From the NCBI GenBank assembly GCA_020638835.1, contig JACKHV010000002.1:372001-436000 (forward strand): a stretch of DNA of 64,000 nucleotides, given 5' to 3'. Numbering within the stretch: position 1 is the first letter of the stretch; each line of letters starts with the position of its first letter. The notes under the pieces were generated by a model. That model saw only the letters and a list, made by a program, of their open reading frames with translations. It did no database searches and was not told where the DNA came from. Of this stretch, positions 18,519-28,500 are shown piece after piece. This DNA is from Planctomycetota bacterium (GTDB lineage: Bacteria > Planctomycetota > UBA1135 > GCA-002686595). The position numbers were made by a program, and so were the translations under genes.

Positions 18519-20434
18519 GCCTCTCGTAGCTTCTCCTCGAGCAGGTGCGCGGCGACGGTGATGAAGTCATGTTCGGTCACGATACCGACGAGCTGGTTGC
18601 CTTCCGCGACGACCGGCAGGCAGCTGACCTGGTGGCGGCGCATCGTCTCGATGGCCTCGAGCGTCGAGGTGTCGGGCGTGACGCTGACCGGATCCGGCTT
18701 CATGATCTCGCGCACGCTGATCGGAAGCGCCTCGTCGCGCCGCAGCCCGCGACCGACCATGCGCAGCACGCGCCGGTGCGAGACGACGCCGATCAGCCGC
18801 CCTTCGTGGTCTTCGACCGGCACGTGCCGGATGTGTTCCCAGTCCATCAGGCTGGCCGCGAGGTCGATCAGGTCCTCGGGGTGTACGGTGAAGAGGTCGG
18901 TCTGCATGACCTGCCCGACGGTGCGGTAGCTCTCGAGCCAATCGGACTGTTCCGCGAGCCCGGCGAGCGGCCAGTGCGCGATCGGCTCGCCCGTCTCTTG
19001 GTTCTCGACCATGCCGCGCACGAGGCTTCGGTCGCGCGAGTGTCGCGTGCCGCGGCGCCCCATCGACGCCATGGAGTCCAGCGCCCACTGCGAGCCGGTG
19101 CGGCCGCGCCGCACGCGTTCCTCCAGCACGCCGAGGTAGCGGTCGACGTCGGCGCTGTCCACGCCGCGTCCGGTCAGGCCTTCGCGCGCGGCGGGGATCA
19201 GGCGATCGAGGATCAGCTCGTCCGCGGAGAAGCTGCGTCCGTGCAGCCACTGGAAGCGCGCCTTCAAGCCGTAGCGAGACGCCGCCATGAAGTTCTCCTT
19301 GGCGTCGTCGAAGTCCATCACGCGCGAGACGTCGCCGTGCGTCTCGCCCAGCGCGGTCATCAGGCCGAAGAAGAAAGCGGCGTTCGCCACTTCGTCGACC
19401 ACCGTTGGGCCCGCGGGCAGCACGCGGTTCTCGATGCGCAGGTGCGCGACGCCGTCCTTCACGCCGTAGCACGGGCGGTTCCAGCGGTAGACCGTGCCGT
19501 TGTGCAGGCAGAGCGCGGAGAGCTTGGGGACCTCGCCGCGTCCGAGCAGCTCGATCGGCGGTTCGTCGCGGTCACCCGCGATCAAGACGCGGAAGCGAGC
19601 GATGTCCTCGCGGAAGATCTCGAGCACACCTTCCTTCAGCCAGTGTTCGCCGAAGTTCACGCGCTGGCGCGACCCGCGCGCCTGGTGCGCCTTGGAGCGC
19701 GCATCGAGCGACTGCTGGAACAGCGCGACGCGCGTCTCGTGCCACAGCCGGTGCGACAGCAACATCGGCGAATTGACTGCCGCCGCGAGCACCGGCGCCG
19801 TGACGGCCTGCGCGAGGTTGTAGAGCTGCGCGAACTCGGACGCGCCGACCTGGAAGTGGACCTGGAAGCTCGTGTTGCACGCTTCCAGCATCACGTTGTC
19901 GTGCTCGACCTGCAGCTCGTCGAGTCCCTTGATCAAGGTCTTGAACACGCCGCCGCGCAGCTCGCTCATCGTGCGATTGAGTTCGAGGTACCGCGCGTTG
20001 GGCGTCATCCAGTCGAGCGTCAGGTGGTCCTTCGTCAGCGTCGGAAGGATGCCGACCAGCGCCACGCGCGCCCCGAACTTCGCCGCTGAAGCACGCGCCT
20101 CGGAGAGGCGCTGGTCGAGCTCGGCCTCCATCTCCGACAAACACGCTCCCGCGAGCTCGGCCGGGTGCAGGTTCGCCTCGAGGTTGAAGCGCCCGAGCTC
20201 CGTCGTGAAGTCCGGGCTGTTCAGGTCCTTCAGCACGTCGAGCGCCACGCCCGAAGGCTGCATGGTCTCGTCGACCAGGAACATCTCCTGCTCGGCCCCG
20301 ATGCGCCGGATGCCGGACTCGATGCGGTCCGCGTCGATCAGGCGCTCCAAGGCCTGCACGTCCTCCAGCAGCGCCTTCATGAAGGCGCGCTTCTGATCCT
20401 CGTTCTGGGACGTGGAGACGTCGTGTTCGCCCAT
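18515..20434 (-). CDS. GCS2-type glutamate-cysteine ligase-like enzyme fused to a CBS pair
   Basis: A 639-residue fusion. Residues about 20-400 belong to the carboxylate-amine ligase GCS2 family (RIGAEQEMFLVD, FNLEANLHPAEL, NTSFQVHFQVG, HLRIENRVLPAGPTVVDE), which join glutamate to an amine using ATP. Residues 505-571 and 572-639 are two CBS domains (VMQTDLFTVHP and IMKPDPVSVTP, ending GVVSH and GIVTEHD), normally sensors of adenine nucleotides. Their presence suggests energy-state control of the ligase. It starts a three-gene overlapping run with an M14 deacylase and an MFS transporter, so the product may not be glutathione precursor. A different EgtA-like enzyme lies at 48971-50356. Confidence 0.85.
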   Translation of the reverse strand: MGEHDVSTSQNEDQKRAFMKALLEDVQALERLIDADRIESGIRRIGAEQEMFLVDETMQPSGVALDVLKDLNSPDFTTELGRFNLEANLHPAELAGACLSEMEAELDQRLSEARASAAKFGARVALVGILPTLTKDHLTLDWMTPNARYLELNRTMSELRGGVFKTLIKGLDELQVEHDNVMLEACNTSFQVHFQVGASEFAQLYNLAQAVTAPVLAAAVNSPMLLSHRLWHETRVALFQQSLDARSKAHQARGSRQRVNFGEHWLKEGVLEIFREDIARFRVLIAGDRDEPPIELLGRGEVPKLSALCLHNGTVYRWNRPCYGVKDGVAHLRIENRVLPAGPTVVDEVANAAFFFGLMTALGETHGDVSRVMDFDDAKENFMAASRYGLKARFQWLHGRSFSADELILDRLIPAAREGLTGRGVDSADVDRYLGVLEERVRRGRTGSQWALDSMASMGRRGTRHSRDRSLVRGMVENQETGEPIAHWPLAGLAEQSDWLESYRTVGQVMQTDLFTVHPEDLIDLAASLMDWEHIRHVPVEDHEGRLIGVVSHRRVLRMVGRGLRRDEALPISVREIMKPDPVSVTPDTSTLEAIETMRRHQVSCLPVVAEGNQLVGIVTEHDFITVAAHLLEEKLREA

Positions 20435-20504
20435 GCGGGCACCTCTTGGGTCCGGGGGGTCGGTGTCCCCCAAGGTACCCGATCGAAGAGGCCGAAGGCA
20501 GAGC

Positions 20505-21929
20505 TCAGAGCAGTCTGTCGGCTTCCGGATGGAAGTCCGTCAGCACCTCGCGGACGACTCCCGTGACGAGCGGCTGCAGCCGCTCGTCGACCTCGGCGAC
20601 GGAGGCGGCGCCGCGCGCTTCCTTCCACGTCGCGTTGAACCAGGTCGCGCGGTCCTCGAGCGCCTTGCGCACCGCGGTGCGCCAGTAGTCCGGATGCTCG
20701 CGGTCCTTCCAACGACCGCGTCCGCGGCCGTGGTGCGAGACGGCGAGGTAGCGCAGCACGAGTTCTTCGACGGTGCGCGTCAGCAAGGGATCGGACCAGC
20801 TCAGCTCGGGTTCGCCGCCGCGCGCTTTCTGGAACATGCGCGCCGCCTTGAAACTGCCGAAGCCGCCGAGCAAGGCACCGGCGAGCATGCCGCCGCCGAG
20901 GGTCAAGCCACCCGCCATGACGTCCGCGGCGAGACCGCCGAGCAAGCCGCTCGCGATCCCCCCGATCGTCCCCGCGCGCTTCGGGTCGACGAGCAGCTTC
21001 GCGCCGCGATAGTCGTTCAGCTCGGCGCGGAACTCGACCGCCGCGCGTCCCTCGAGACCGTGCAAGCGGATCCACTGGTCTTGCGCCGTCTTCGTGCGGT
21101 CCTCGAGACGCGTCGCGAGCTTGCGGCGCACCTGCCCCGCGTCGTTCCCCCAGCCGCCCTCGACGATCGTCTCGCGGTCCGCCGCCGTTGCCGCGAGCGT
21201 GCGCGCGAGGATCTCCATCGACTCGCGGAACACGCCGAGCTGCGCATCGCGCCAGGCGCGCAGCAAGGCCGCGCAAGTGTCCTTGCGGTCCTCCGGCAGC
21301 AGCGCGTGCACGCGCTCGAACAGCACGCCTTCCTGCACCCAGCAGCGCGTGAAGGCGTCGAGCGACAGCAGGCCCTTCACGCAGGGGAACTGCGCGAGGT
21401 GTTGGCGCCAGCGCGCGATCTCGGCTTCGCGCACGCCGGCGTCCTGGGCCGCACTCACCTGGTTCAGGAGGACGAGCACGGGGCGTCCGATCCAGCCGAG
21501 CACTTCCATCTCCCCCGTCACGTAGCCGGCTTCCTCGGGCCACTCGGAAGCGTTGACGAGGTAGAGGACGACGTCCGCCTCCTCAGCGATGTTGCGCGCG
21601 GCCTGCTGGCTGCAGTACAGGCCCGCTTCCGACTGCGGGTCGAAGCTGCCCTCGAGCAGGGCGCGGACCGGATCCGGTTCGTCGCGCAGGCGCCGCGAGA
21701 GCCGCGCCGAGTCGCCGAATCCCGGCGTGTCCCAGAGCACGAGCCGCTCGCCGGTCGGCGCGCTGAGCAGCTCGTGTCGTTGGTTCTCGACCGTGACGTG
21801 CGCCTGGTCGAGCACTTCGCCGACCTCGCGGCGCAACAAGGTGCGCGCGAGCGTCGTCTTGCCGACGTTGGTGTGCGAGACCAGGCTCAGCGTCAGCGTC
21901 CGCGGGTCGGTTCCGGGCGTGTCGGTCAT
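20505..21929 (-). CDS. DUF3482-type GTPase with glycine-rich membrane-inserting segment
   Basis: A 474-residue GTP-binding protein. The P-loop reads SHTNVGKTT (18-26), with Ser in place of the usual first Gly, and G3 is WDTPG (66-70). VLLNQVS takes the G4 position in a degenerate form. A Gly/Ala-rich hydrophobic stretch (about 313-350, GGIASGLLGGLAADVMAGG and beyond) could insert into a membrane. It is always paired with a DUF2868 gene in the genomes I know, as here, and its ATG overlaps that gene's TGA by one base. The role is unknown. Confidence 0.8.
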   Translation of the reverse strand: MTDTPGTDPRTLTLSLVSHTNVGKTTLARTLLRREVGEVLDQAHVTVENQRHELLSAPTGERLVLWDTPGFGDSARLSRRLRDEPDPVRALLEGSFDPQSEAGLYCSQQAARNIAEEADVVLYLVNASEWPEEAGYVTGEMEVLGWIGRPVLVLLNQVSAAQDAGVREAEIARWRQHLAQFPCVKGLLSLDAFTRCWVQEGVLFERVHALLPEDRKDTCAALLRAWRDAQLGVFRESMEILARTLAATAADRETIVEGGWGNDAGQVRRKLATRLEDRTKTAQDQWIRLHGLEGRAAVEFRAELNDYRGAKLLVDPKRAGTIGGIASGLLGGLAADVMAGGLTLGGGMLAGALLGGFGSFKAARMFQKARGGEPELSWSDPLLTRTVEELVLRYLAVSHHGRGRGRWKDREHPDYWRTAVRKALEDRATWFNATWKEARGAASVAEVDERLQPLVTGVVREVLTDFHPEADRLL

Positions 21930-23419
21930 CACTCCAGGGGCGCCGGCCACAGCGCGCCGCGCGCGCGTCCCAGCGCTTCGTTCGAGACGTGGTCCGAGAG
22001 GTCGAGGAAGACCGGGTCGAGGTCCAACTCGCCGAGCACCCGCGACCAGTTGCGACGCCGCGCCTCGAGGCGCCCGCGAGACTCATCGTCGTCCGAGAGC
22101 CGTTCGGTGAAGCTCGCTTCGTCGACGATCACCAGCACGGCGCGCTTCCCGCGCGCTCCGGTCGCGTGTTCGGCGGCGGCGCGGCAGAAGCGCCCGTGCA
22201 CCTCCGACTCCGGCGTCTGCGCCAGGTTGAAGACGATCAGCTCGCAACGCTCCGGGCGCTCGCTCTCGCGGGCGACGTACTCGTCGCCGTAGGCCAGCTC
22301 CTCGCGCTCGAGCACCGCCGCGCGGTTGCCGAAGAAGTCGAGCGCGAAGCCCCGGAGACCCTCCGAGCTGCGAGTCTCCATGCGGTGCGCGTAGATCAGC
22401 GTGCGCACCTCGACCGCGCTGCCGCGGTCGCCGGCGAACTGGCGCGCGGCCCAGGGGTCGAGATCCCAGCGTAGCGGCAGGTCGCGCTCGAGCCGCGCGC
22501 TGCGCACGCTGCTCAGCAGTGCGAGGAAGGCTCGCGGCACCAGCACGAGCGCGAGCGCCGTGAAGGCGTAGAGGTGGATCCACTGCGCCGCGTTCTCCGA
22601 CGCTCCGGACTCCGGTGCTCCGCGCAGTGCGGCGAGCGCGTCGACGCTCGGCAGCTCGCCGACGCCCGCCGCGAGCCCCGGCCACAGGACGACGGACAGG
22701 AAGCGGTGCACGCCGGCTGCGTCGAGGAAGGTCGACTCCCAGCCGACGCGGTACTCGAGCACGAGCCCGCGCAGGTACATGCCGCCCACCGCACCGAGCA
22801 CGAGTCCCGCCGCGCCGAAGTGCAGGATGCGCGTGATGCGCGCCGCGTAGAGGGGTGCGGCGGTCGTGGTCCAGTCGGAGAGGAACTCCTGACCGTGCGC
22901 GGCGGCTCCGGCGCTCTCGGCGACGCGGTGCCAGCGCGACCACGGGCGCTCCGGCGCGGAGACCCACGCCGCGGGGCCCGTCAGCCAACCGCGCGGTCGG
23001 CGCGGAGCCTCGGCATCACCGTGCGGCCGAAGCGCGCCGATCACGACCGCCGCGTAGACCGCGAGGTTCCACGCGATCATGCCGATCAGCGGGAACGCGA
23101 GGAGGTTGAGGAAGCGACCGCCGCCCGCGCGGTCGACGAGCACGCCGATCACGAGCATCACGACGAACACGAGGACTCCGCCGGGGCCGCGCAGACCCGC
23201 CGCGTCGTAGAGCCTGTCGAGTCCCGGCACCGCCTCGCGCAGCGACGCATACAGCCGGTTTGCGCGCGCCAGCAGGAAAAGCTCGAGCTTGCCGCCCGCC
23301 TCGACGCGCGCTTCGCGAGTCGCGGCGGACAGCTCGGCGGGCTCGAGGAACCGCTTCCCCCCGCGCTCTTCCTCGAAGGCGCGCACGAGCAGCACGCGCC
23401 GCACGTCGGCTTCGTTCAT
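21929..23419 (-). CDS. DUF2868 membrane protein, partner of DUF3482 GTPase
   Basis: A 496-residue protein with about four to five membrane segments: near 82-97 (VLVFVVMLVIGVLVDRA), 107-128, 200-222, a less certain one around 240-260, and one near 290-308 (LYAFTALALVLVPRAFLALL). The C-terminal 170 residues are soluble, predicted alpha/beta (VRTLIYAHRMETRSS, CELIVFNLAQTPESEVHG, RAVLVIVDEASFTERL). This matches the DUF2868 family, which is coupled to DUF3482 GTPases. The two probably act together at the membrane in an as yet undefined process. Confidence 0.78.
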   Translation of the reverse strand: MNEADVRRVLLVRAFEEERGGKRFLEPAELSAATREARVEAGGKLELFLLARANRLYASLREAVPGLDRLYDAAGLRGPGGVLVFVVMLVIGVLVDRAGGGRFLNLLAFPLIGMIAWNLAVYAAVVIGALRPHGDAEAPRRPRGWLTGPAAWVSAPERPWSRWHRVAESAGAAAHGQEFLSDWTTTAAPLYAARITRILHFGAAGLVLGAVGGMYLRGLVLEYRVGWESTFLDAAGVHRFLSVVLWPGLAAGVGELPSVDALAALRGAPESGASENAAQWIHLYAFTALALVLVPRAFLALLSSVRSARLERDLPLRWDLDPWAARQFAGDRGSAVEVRTLIYAHRMETRSSEGLRGFALDFFGNRAAVLEREELAYGDEYVARESERPERCELIVFNLAQTPESEVHGRFCRAAAEHATGARGKRAVLVIVDEASFTERLSDDDESRGRLEARRRNWSRVLGELDLDPVFLDLSDHVSNEALGRARGALWPAPLE

Positions 23420-23612
23420 CCTGCCGGAGTCCGTTCGGAGAGCTTCGAGGGGGACGGGTGCATCCAGTGAGGGTCGATTCCGCGCGGCCGAAGGTCAAGC
23501 GGCCAGAGCCCGTAGCTCGCGCTTCCACCGAGGACCTCGGTGGGATTCCGGACCGCCGACTTGCGCGGCGCGGCGCATGACGCTGCTCCGGCCGGGCGCT
23601 ACGCTCCGCGCC

Positions 23613-25442
23613 ATGGACCAGAGTCCGCTCCTCCCCCGACCGCAACGGATCCTCTACGACCCGGGGAGCTTCGAGCTCGGAGCACCCCGGCTCACGCCCG
23701 AACGGGCGGCGAGTCCGGTCCGCACGGCCCTCGACGCGCTCGCCGCCGAAGTCGCGCCGCGAGCCCGCGGGCGCAAGCTCGACATCAGCTCCGCCGTCGA
23801 CGGTGCGCTCCGGGCGGAGGGCTACCGCCTCGTCGCCGGGTCGGACGGCGTGCGGATCGAGCACGCCGACGAGGCCGGACTCGCGCACGCGCTGCAGACG
23901 CTCACGCAGTGGGTGCGCGCGCACGCCGCCTCGGGTGCTGAGATTCCCGGCCTCGCCGTACTGGACTGGCCCGACTTCGCGGAGCGCGGCGTGATGCTCG
24001 ACGTCTCTCGCGACCGCGTTCCGCGCACCGAGGAACTGCACGCACTCGTCGCCAAGCTCGCCGAGTGGAAGTGCAACCGCTTGCAGCTCTACATGGAGGC
24101 GGCCTTCGCGCACCCTTCCTTCGAGCCGGCGTGGCGCGGCACGAGTCCGTTCACCGCCGACGAACTGCGCGCGCTCGACGACCACTGCGCCGCGCACGGC
24201 ATCGAGCTGGTCCCGAACCAGCAGAGCTTCGGGCACCTGCACCGCTACCTCGTGCACGACGAGTGGCGCGGCCTCGCCGAGTGCCCAGGCGGCGTCGAGC
24301 ACCCGTTCAGTTCGGAGCGCGAACCCTTCAGCCTGTGCCCCGGCGACCCCGGTGCGCTCGCGTTCCTCGAAGAGCTGTACGACGGGCTCCTGCCTTGCTT
24401 CCGCTCGCAGACCGTCAACGTCGGGCTCGACGAGACCTTCGACCTGGGACTCGGGCGCTCCGCGCAAGCGTGCGCCGAGCGCGGCAAGCAGACGGTCTAC
24501 CTCGAGTTCCTGCGCGAGGTGCACGCGCTCGTCAGCGCGCGCGGCATGCGCATGCAGTTCTGGGCGGACATCGTGCTCGGTGAACCGGAACGCGTGCGCG
24601 AGCTGCCGGCGGACGCGATCGCGATGGCCTGGGGTTACGACGCGGCGCACCCCTTCGACCGCGAGCTGCGCACGCTCGCCGCGAGCGGCCTCGAGTTCCA
24701 CGTCTGTCCCGGCACTTCCTCTTGGAACGCCGTCGGCGGTCGCGTCGAGAACGCGCGCGTCAACCTCGAGTCGGCGACGGCGGCGGCGCTCGAGCACGGC
24801 GCCCGCGGCGTGCTGATCACGGACTGGGGGGACCGCGGTCACCACCAACCGCCGCTCGTCTCCTTCTTCGGCTTCGCAGTCGGTCTCGGGTCCGCGTGGA
24901 ACGCCGGAGCGCGCGCGACGAGCGAGCAGTGGGCCGAGCTCGTCGATCTTCACGCGCTGGGCGGCACGGACTTCCTGGGCGCGGCGCTGCTGGAGCTCGG
25001 CCGACTCGACGACCACAACGCCGCGCGGTCGGAGAACGGTTCGGCGCTCTTCTACACGCTCGCCTTCGCGCACGAGGGCTGGCCGCACCCGCGCATCCCG
25101 GCGCTCGACGTCGAAGGTGCTGAGCGCTCCGCCGCCGCCGCGCGCTCGCTCGCGGAGCGCTTGCGCGCGTACGAACCGCCGACGCCCGAAGCCGGCGCGT
25201 ACCGCGACGAGCTGGAGTGGGCGGCGCGCCTGCTCGAGGTCGGCGCGCGGCTCGGAGCGGCGCGCTGCCGGACGCCGGAGCGCGCGCTGCACGAGCTCGA
25301 CGCAGCTGCGAACTTGGCCGAAGACCTCGACGCCCTCATCTCGCGACACCGCGAGCTCTGGCTGCGCCGCAGCCGCTCCGGCGGGCTCGAGCGGTCCGCC
25401 TCCGTGCTGCAACGGGTCGTCGACGCGCTACGCGCCGGCTGA
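23613..25442 (+). CDS. Glycoside hydrolase family 20-like (beta-N-acetylhexosaminidase)
   Basis: A 609-residue protein. The N-terminal non-catalytic domain (LLPRPQRILYDPGSFELG, with EGYRLVAGSDGVRIEHADEAG) is typical of GH20, followed by the barrel start DFAERGVMLDVSRDRVPR and the catalytic Asp-Glu pair D273-E274 in NVGLDETFDLG. Family members cleave terminal N-acetylhexosamines from glycans, chitin oligomers or peptidoglycan fragments. No signal peptide is evident at this start. An ATG at 23577 is an alternative start, 12 residues longer. Stand-alone gene. Confidence 0.83.
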   Translation: MDQSPLLPRPQRILYDPGSFELGAPRLTPERAASPVRTALDALAAEVAPRARGRKLDISSAVDGALRAEGYRLVAGSDGVRIEHADEAGLAHALQTLTQWVRAHAASGAEIPGLAVLDWPDFAERGVMLDVSRDRVPRTEELHALVAKLAEWKCNRLQLYMEAAFAHPSFEPAWRGTSPFTADELRALDDHCAAHGIELVPNQQSFGHLHRYLVHDEWRGLAECPGGVEHPFSSEREPFSLCPGDPGALAFLEELYDGLLPCFRSQTVNVGLDETFDLGLGRSAQACAERGKQTVYLEFLREVHALVSARGMRMQFWADIVLGEPERVRELPADAIAMAWGYDAAHPFDRELRTLAASGLEFHVCPGTSSWNAVGGRVENARVNLESATAAALEHGARGVLITDWGDRGHHQPPLVSFFGFAVGLGSAWNAGARATSEQWAELVDLHALGGTDFLGAALLELGRLDDHNAARSENGSALFYTLAFAHEGWPHPRIPALDVEGAERSAAAARSLAERLRAYEPPTPEAGAYRDELEWAARLLEVGARLGAARCRTPERALHELDAAANLAEDLDALISRHRELWLRRSRSGGLERSASVLQRVVDALRAG

Positions 25443-25517
25443 GTCGCGACTCTGCAGCTCGGAACGCGCCCCGTCACCCGCTAGACTGCTCGTCCGGCCG
25501 CGATCCTGCGTCCCTCG

Positions 25518-28500
25518 ATGAAGTCCGCCCCCACAGAAGCCGCACCGTCCCGGAGACGCAAGTGGCGGCGTCGACGCCGGATCGCCGGGATCCTCCTTCT
25601 GCTGCTCGTCGTCGGCGGCGTGTGGCCGGGGTTCTGGCTGCCGTCCGCGATCGAGGTCGTCGCGCCCTGGGCCGCGCGTCGCTTCGCGGGGCTCGAGCTC
25701 TCGATCGAGGAGGTCGAGCGCGCGAATTGGTCGACCCTCGAACTGCGCGGCCTGCTGTTGCGCGCGGAGGGCGAGGAACCGTGGATCGACGTCCGCGCGC
25801 CGCGCGTGGCCGCCGACTTCACGCTCAGGGCGGTCGCCTCCGAGCCGCTGCGTTCGGTCTCGCGGGTCGAGCTGACGCGACCGCGCGTCGCCCTCGCGTT
25901 CGGCGGCGGCGAAGCCACGGCGAGTGAGTCGAGCGGAGGCGGCGTCCGCCTCCCGAGCTGGCCCGACCAGCTGCCGGAGTTCCACGTGCTCGACGGAGAG
26001 TTTCGGATGAGCGGCGTCTCCCCGCGCCCACTCGTCGTCACCGGGCTCGAGGTCACGACGGGCGAGGGTGAGCGCCTCGAACTCGACTTCGCAAGGCTGC
26101 AGCTCGGAGGCTGGCTCCATCCCGACGAGTTCCAGGCGGGAGAGTTGCGCGCGCGCTACGCGAGTGGAGCGTGGACCGGTGTGCAGCTCGTCGCGGACGG
26201 ACAGACGCTCCTCCGCGACTCGCGCGCCGACCTCTCGAATTGGGACTCGGGACGCTACGTCTTCGACGCGCACGTGGACTTCCGCGGAGCGAACGGCGAC
26301 GTGTCCGCCGAACTCACGCGCGAGCGCATGTCAGGAAGGGTCGCGCTCGAACAAGTCCCGTTCGCGTGGATCGACCCCTACTTGCCCGAAGGCTCCGGAC
26401 TGACAGGCCTCGGTCGCTTGAACGGAACGTGGGCGTTCCCCACCGCGAACCCGCTCGAAGGAGCCGGCGAAGCCGAGCTGGAGTTCACCGACGTCAGCCT
26501 CCACTCCGCGCCGCCCGCGCACCTCACGGGCGCGATCAGCTGGAAGGAAGGCGCGCTGACCTCGGACAACCTGCGCGTCGACCAAGCACTCAACCACCTG
26601 CAAGTCGTCGACTTCACCTGGCAGCTCGACAGCGTGGAACTCTCGGCCTTCGAGTTCCGGCTGTCGGCCGAGGTGCGCGACATGCGCTCGCTCGCGGCCT
26701 TCGCCGGAGCGCAGCTGCCGGACGAACCGGTGCCCGATCACGACCTGCAGCTGCTCGCGCGCGTCAGCGAGGGTCGCCTGTTGATCGAGCGCGGCTTCCT
26801 CGACACGGCGGGCGGACGCTTGACCATCGAGGAAGGCGTCATCACCCAGACGCCGACGCCGGACACGCCGCGTCGCGTCGAGCTGACCGCGGACTTCGAC
26901 CAGCTCGCCGAGCTCGGCCGCCTGTTCTCCGCCGGAGCCTGGAACGGCTCGCTCGCCGGTGACCTCGTCTACTCGGACGATGGCGGCGGACCGGAGCTGC
27001 GCTGCGCCCTGATCGGCGAGGACGTCACGGTCGAAGGCCACGAGCTCGGCAACGTGCGACTCGACGGGCGCGTCGACCCGCCGTTGCTCACGGTGTCCGA
27101 GGCCGTCAGCGACGGTCCCGCGGGACTCGTGCGCGGTGCGGGCGTGTTCGACTGGGAGACACAGCGCCTGAGCGGCGTGAACCTGGAGCTCGAGCTGCGC
27201 GACCTCTCCCGCCTCGCGCCGCAAGCCGGCATTCGGGGAACGGCGACGGGCGCACTGTCCCTCGACGGGCCCATCGACCAGCTCGACGGCAGCGTCTCGC
27301 TCGAGTCCACGGGACTGACGCTCGACGGCTTCGAGTTCACCGAGGGCAACGTGCAAGCCGACTTCTCCGGCGGCGACCTGCGCGTGCAGTCGTTGCACCT
27401 CGCGGACCACGCCGCGCAGCTCGACCTCGCGGGCGACCTGGCGCTCGACTCCGGACGCGTGCCGCAGACCGTCGCGCTGGAACGCTTCCGCGTCTCCGTG
27501 TCCGACTCGAACCTCGAGCTCGCCGAGCCGACGAGCTTCAGCTGGGACGGTGAGACCGCGCGGCTCGAGCGCACGCGGCTCGCGGGCAGCGCCGGCAGCC
27601 TGGACGTCACGGTCGACTGGGGTCCCGCGCGGCGACAGGTCGAACTCTTGGCCCAAGACCTGCGGCTCGACGTGCTGTTGCGTGGACGCGCCGTGCGCGA
27701 CTTCGCCCTGGACGGCCTCGACGGCGAGCTGCGCCTGGCGATCGAGGACGAAGTCGCCGTGGGCAACTGCGACCTCTCCGTGCGAGGCTTCGCGTGGCCC
27801 GGACTCGGTCCGCCGCTCGACCTCGTGCTGCGAGCGGATCAACGCGACCGCGTACTCACCGTCGGCGAGCTGCTCGTCTCCGGCACCGAAGGCGAACTGT
27901 TGCGCGGGCGCGCACGGCTCCCGCTGGCCCCGCTCGCCGAGGACCTGCTCCCCGATGCGCCGATCGACGTCGAGCTGACGTCCGAGCGCGGACTCGCGCG
28001 CCAACTCGGTCTCGCACTCGGTCACCCGCAGACCGCCGGCGAGCTCATGCTGAACGTCGATCTCGGCGGAACCCTGAGCCGGCCGACGGGTCGCCTCGAC
28101 GCCCTGGTCGACGACCTCTCCTGGGCTCCGGCGCCCGACCGGCCGGCCATCGGACCCGCGCGCCTCGACCTCGCGCTCGTGCTCGAGGAGACCGGCGTGC
28201 GCATCGAGCGCGGCGGCGGCACGCTGGACAGCGCGGAGGCGGTCGACCTGCGCGGCAGGGTCATCGGCCCTACCGACCTCAGGCGCTGGCTCGACTCCCC
28301 CGCCTTCGCGCGGGACGAGACCTCGCTCGACGTGCACTTCGTCACCGATGACTTCGACTGGCAACGCGTCGCCGTGCAACTCGACCGCATCGGACTCCCG
28401 TCGGGCCCCGTACGCACGGGAGTCGTGGGCGCCGAACTCGACATCACGGGTCCGCTCTCGGCGCCCGAGCTGTCCGGATCCGCGCGCCTGCGCGACGGCA

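Noticed and set aside
23016..25412. Minus-strand open frame across the hexosaminidase gene
   Set aside because: No domain and no plausible start; the plus-strand GH20 motifs are clear.
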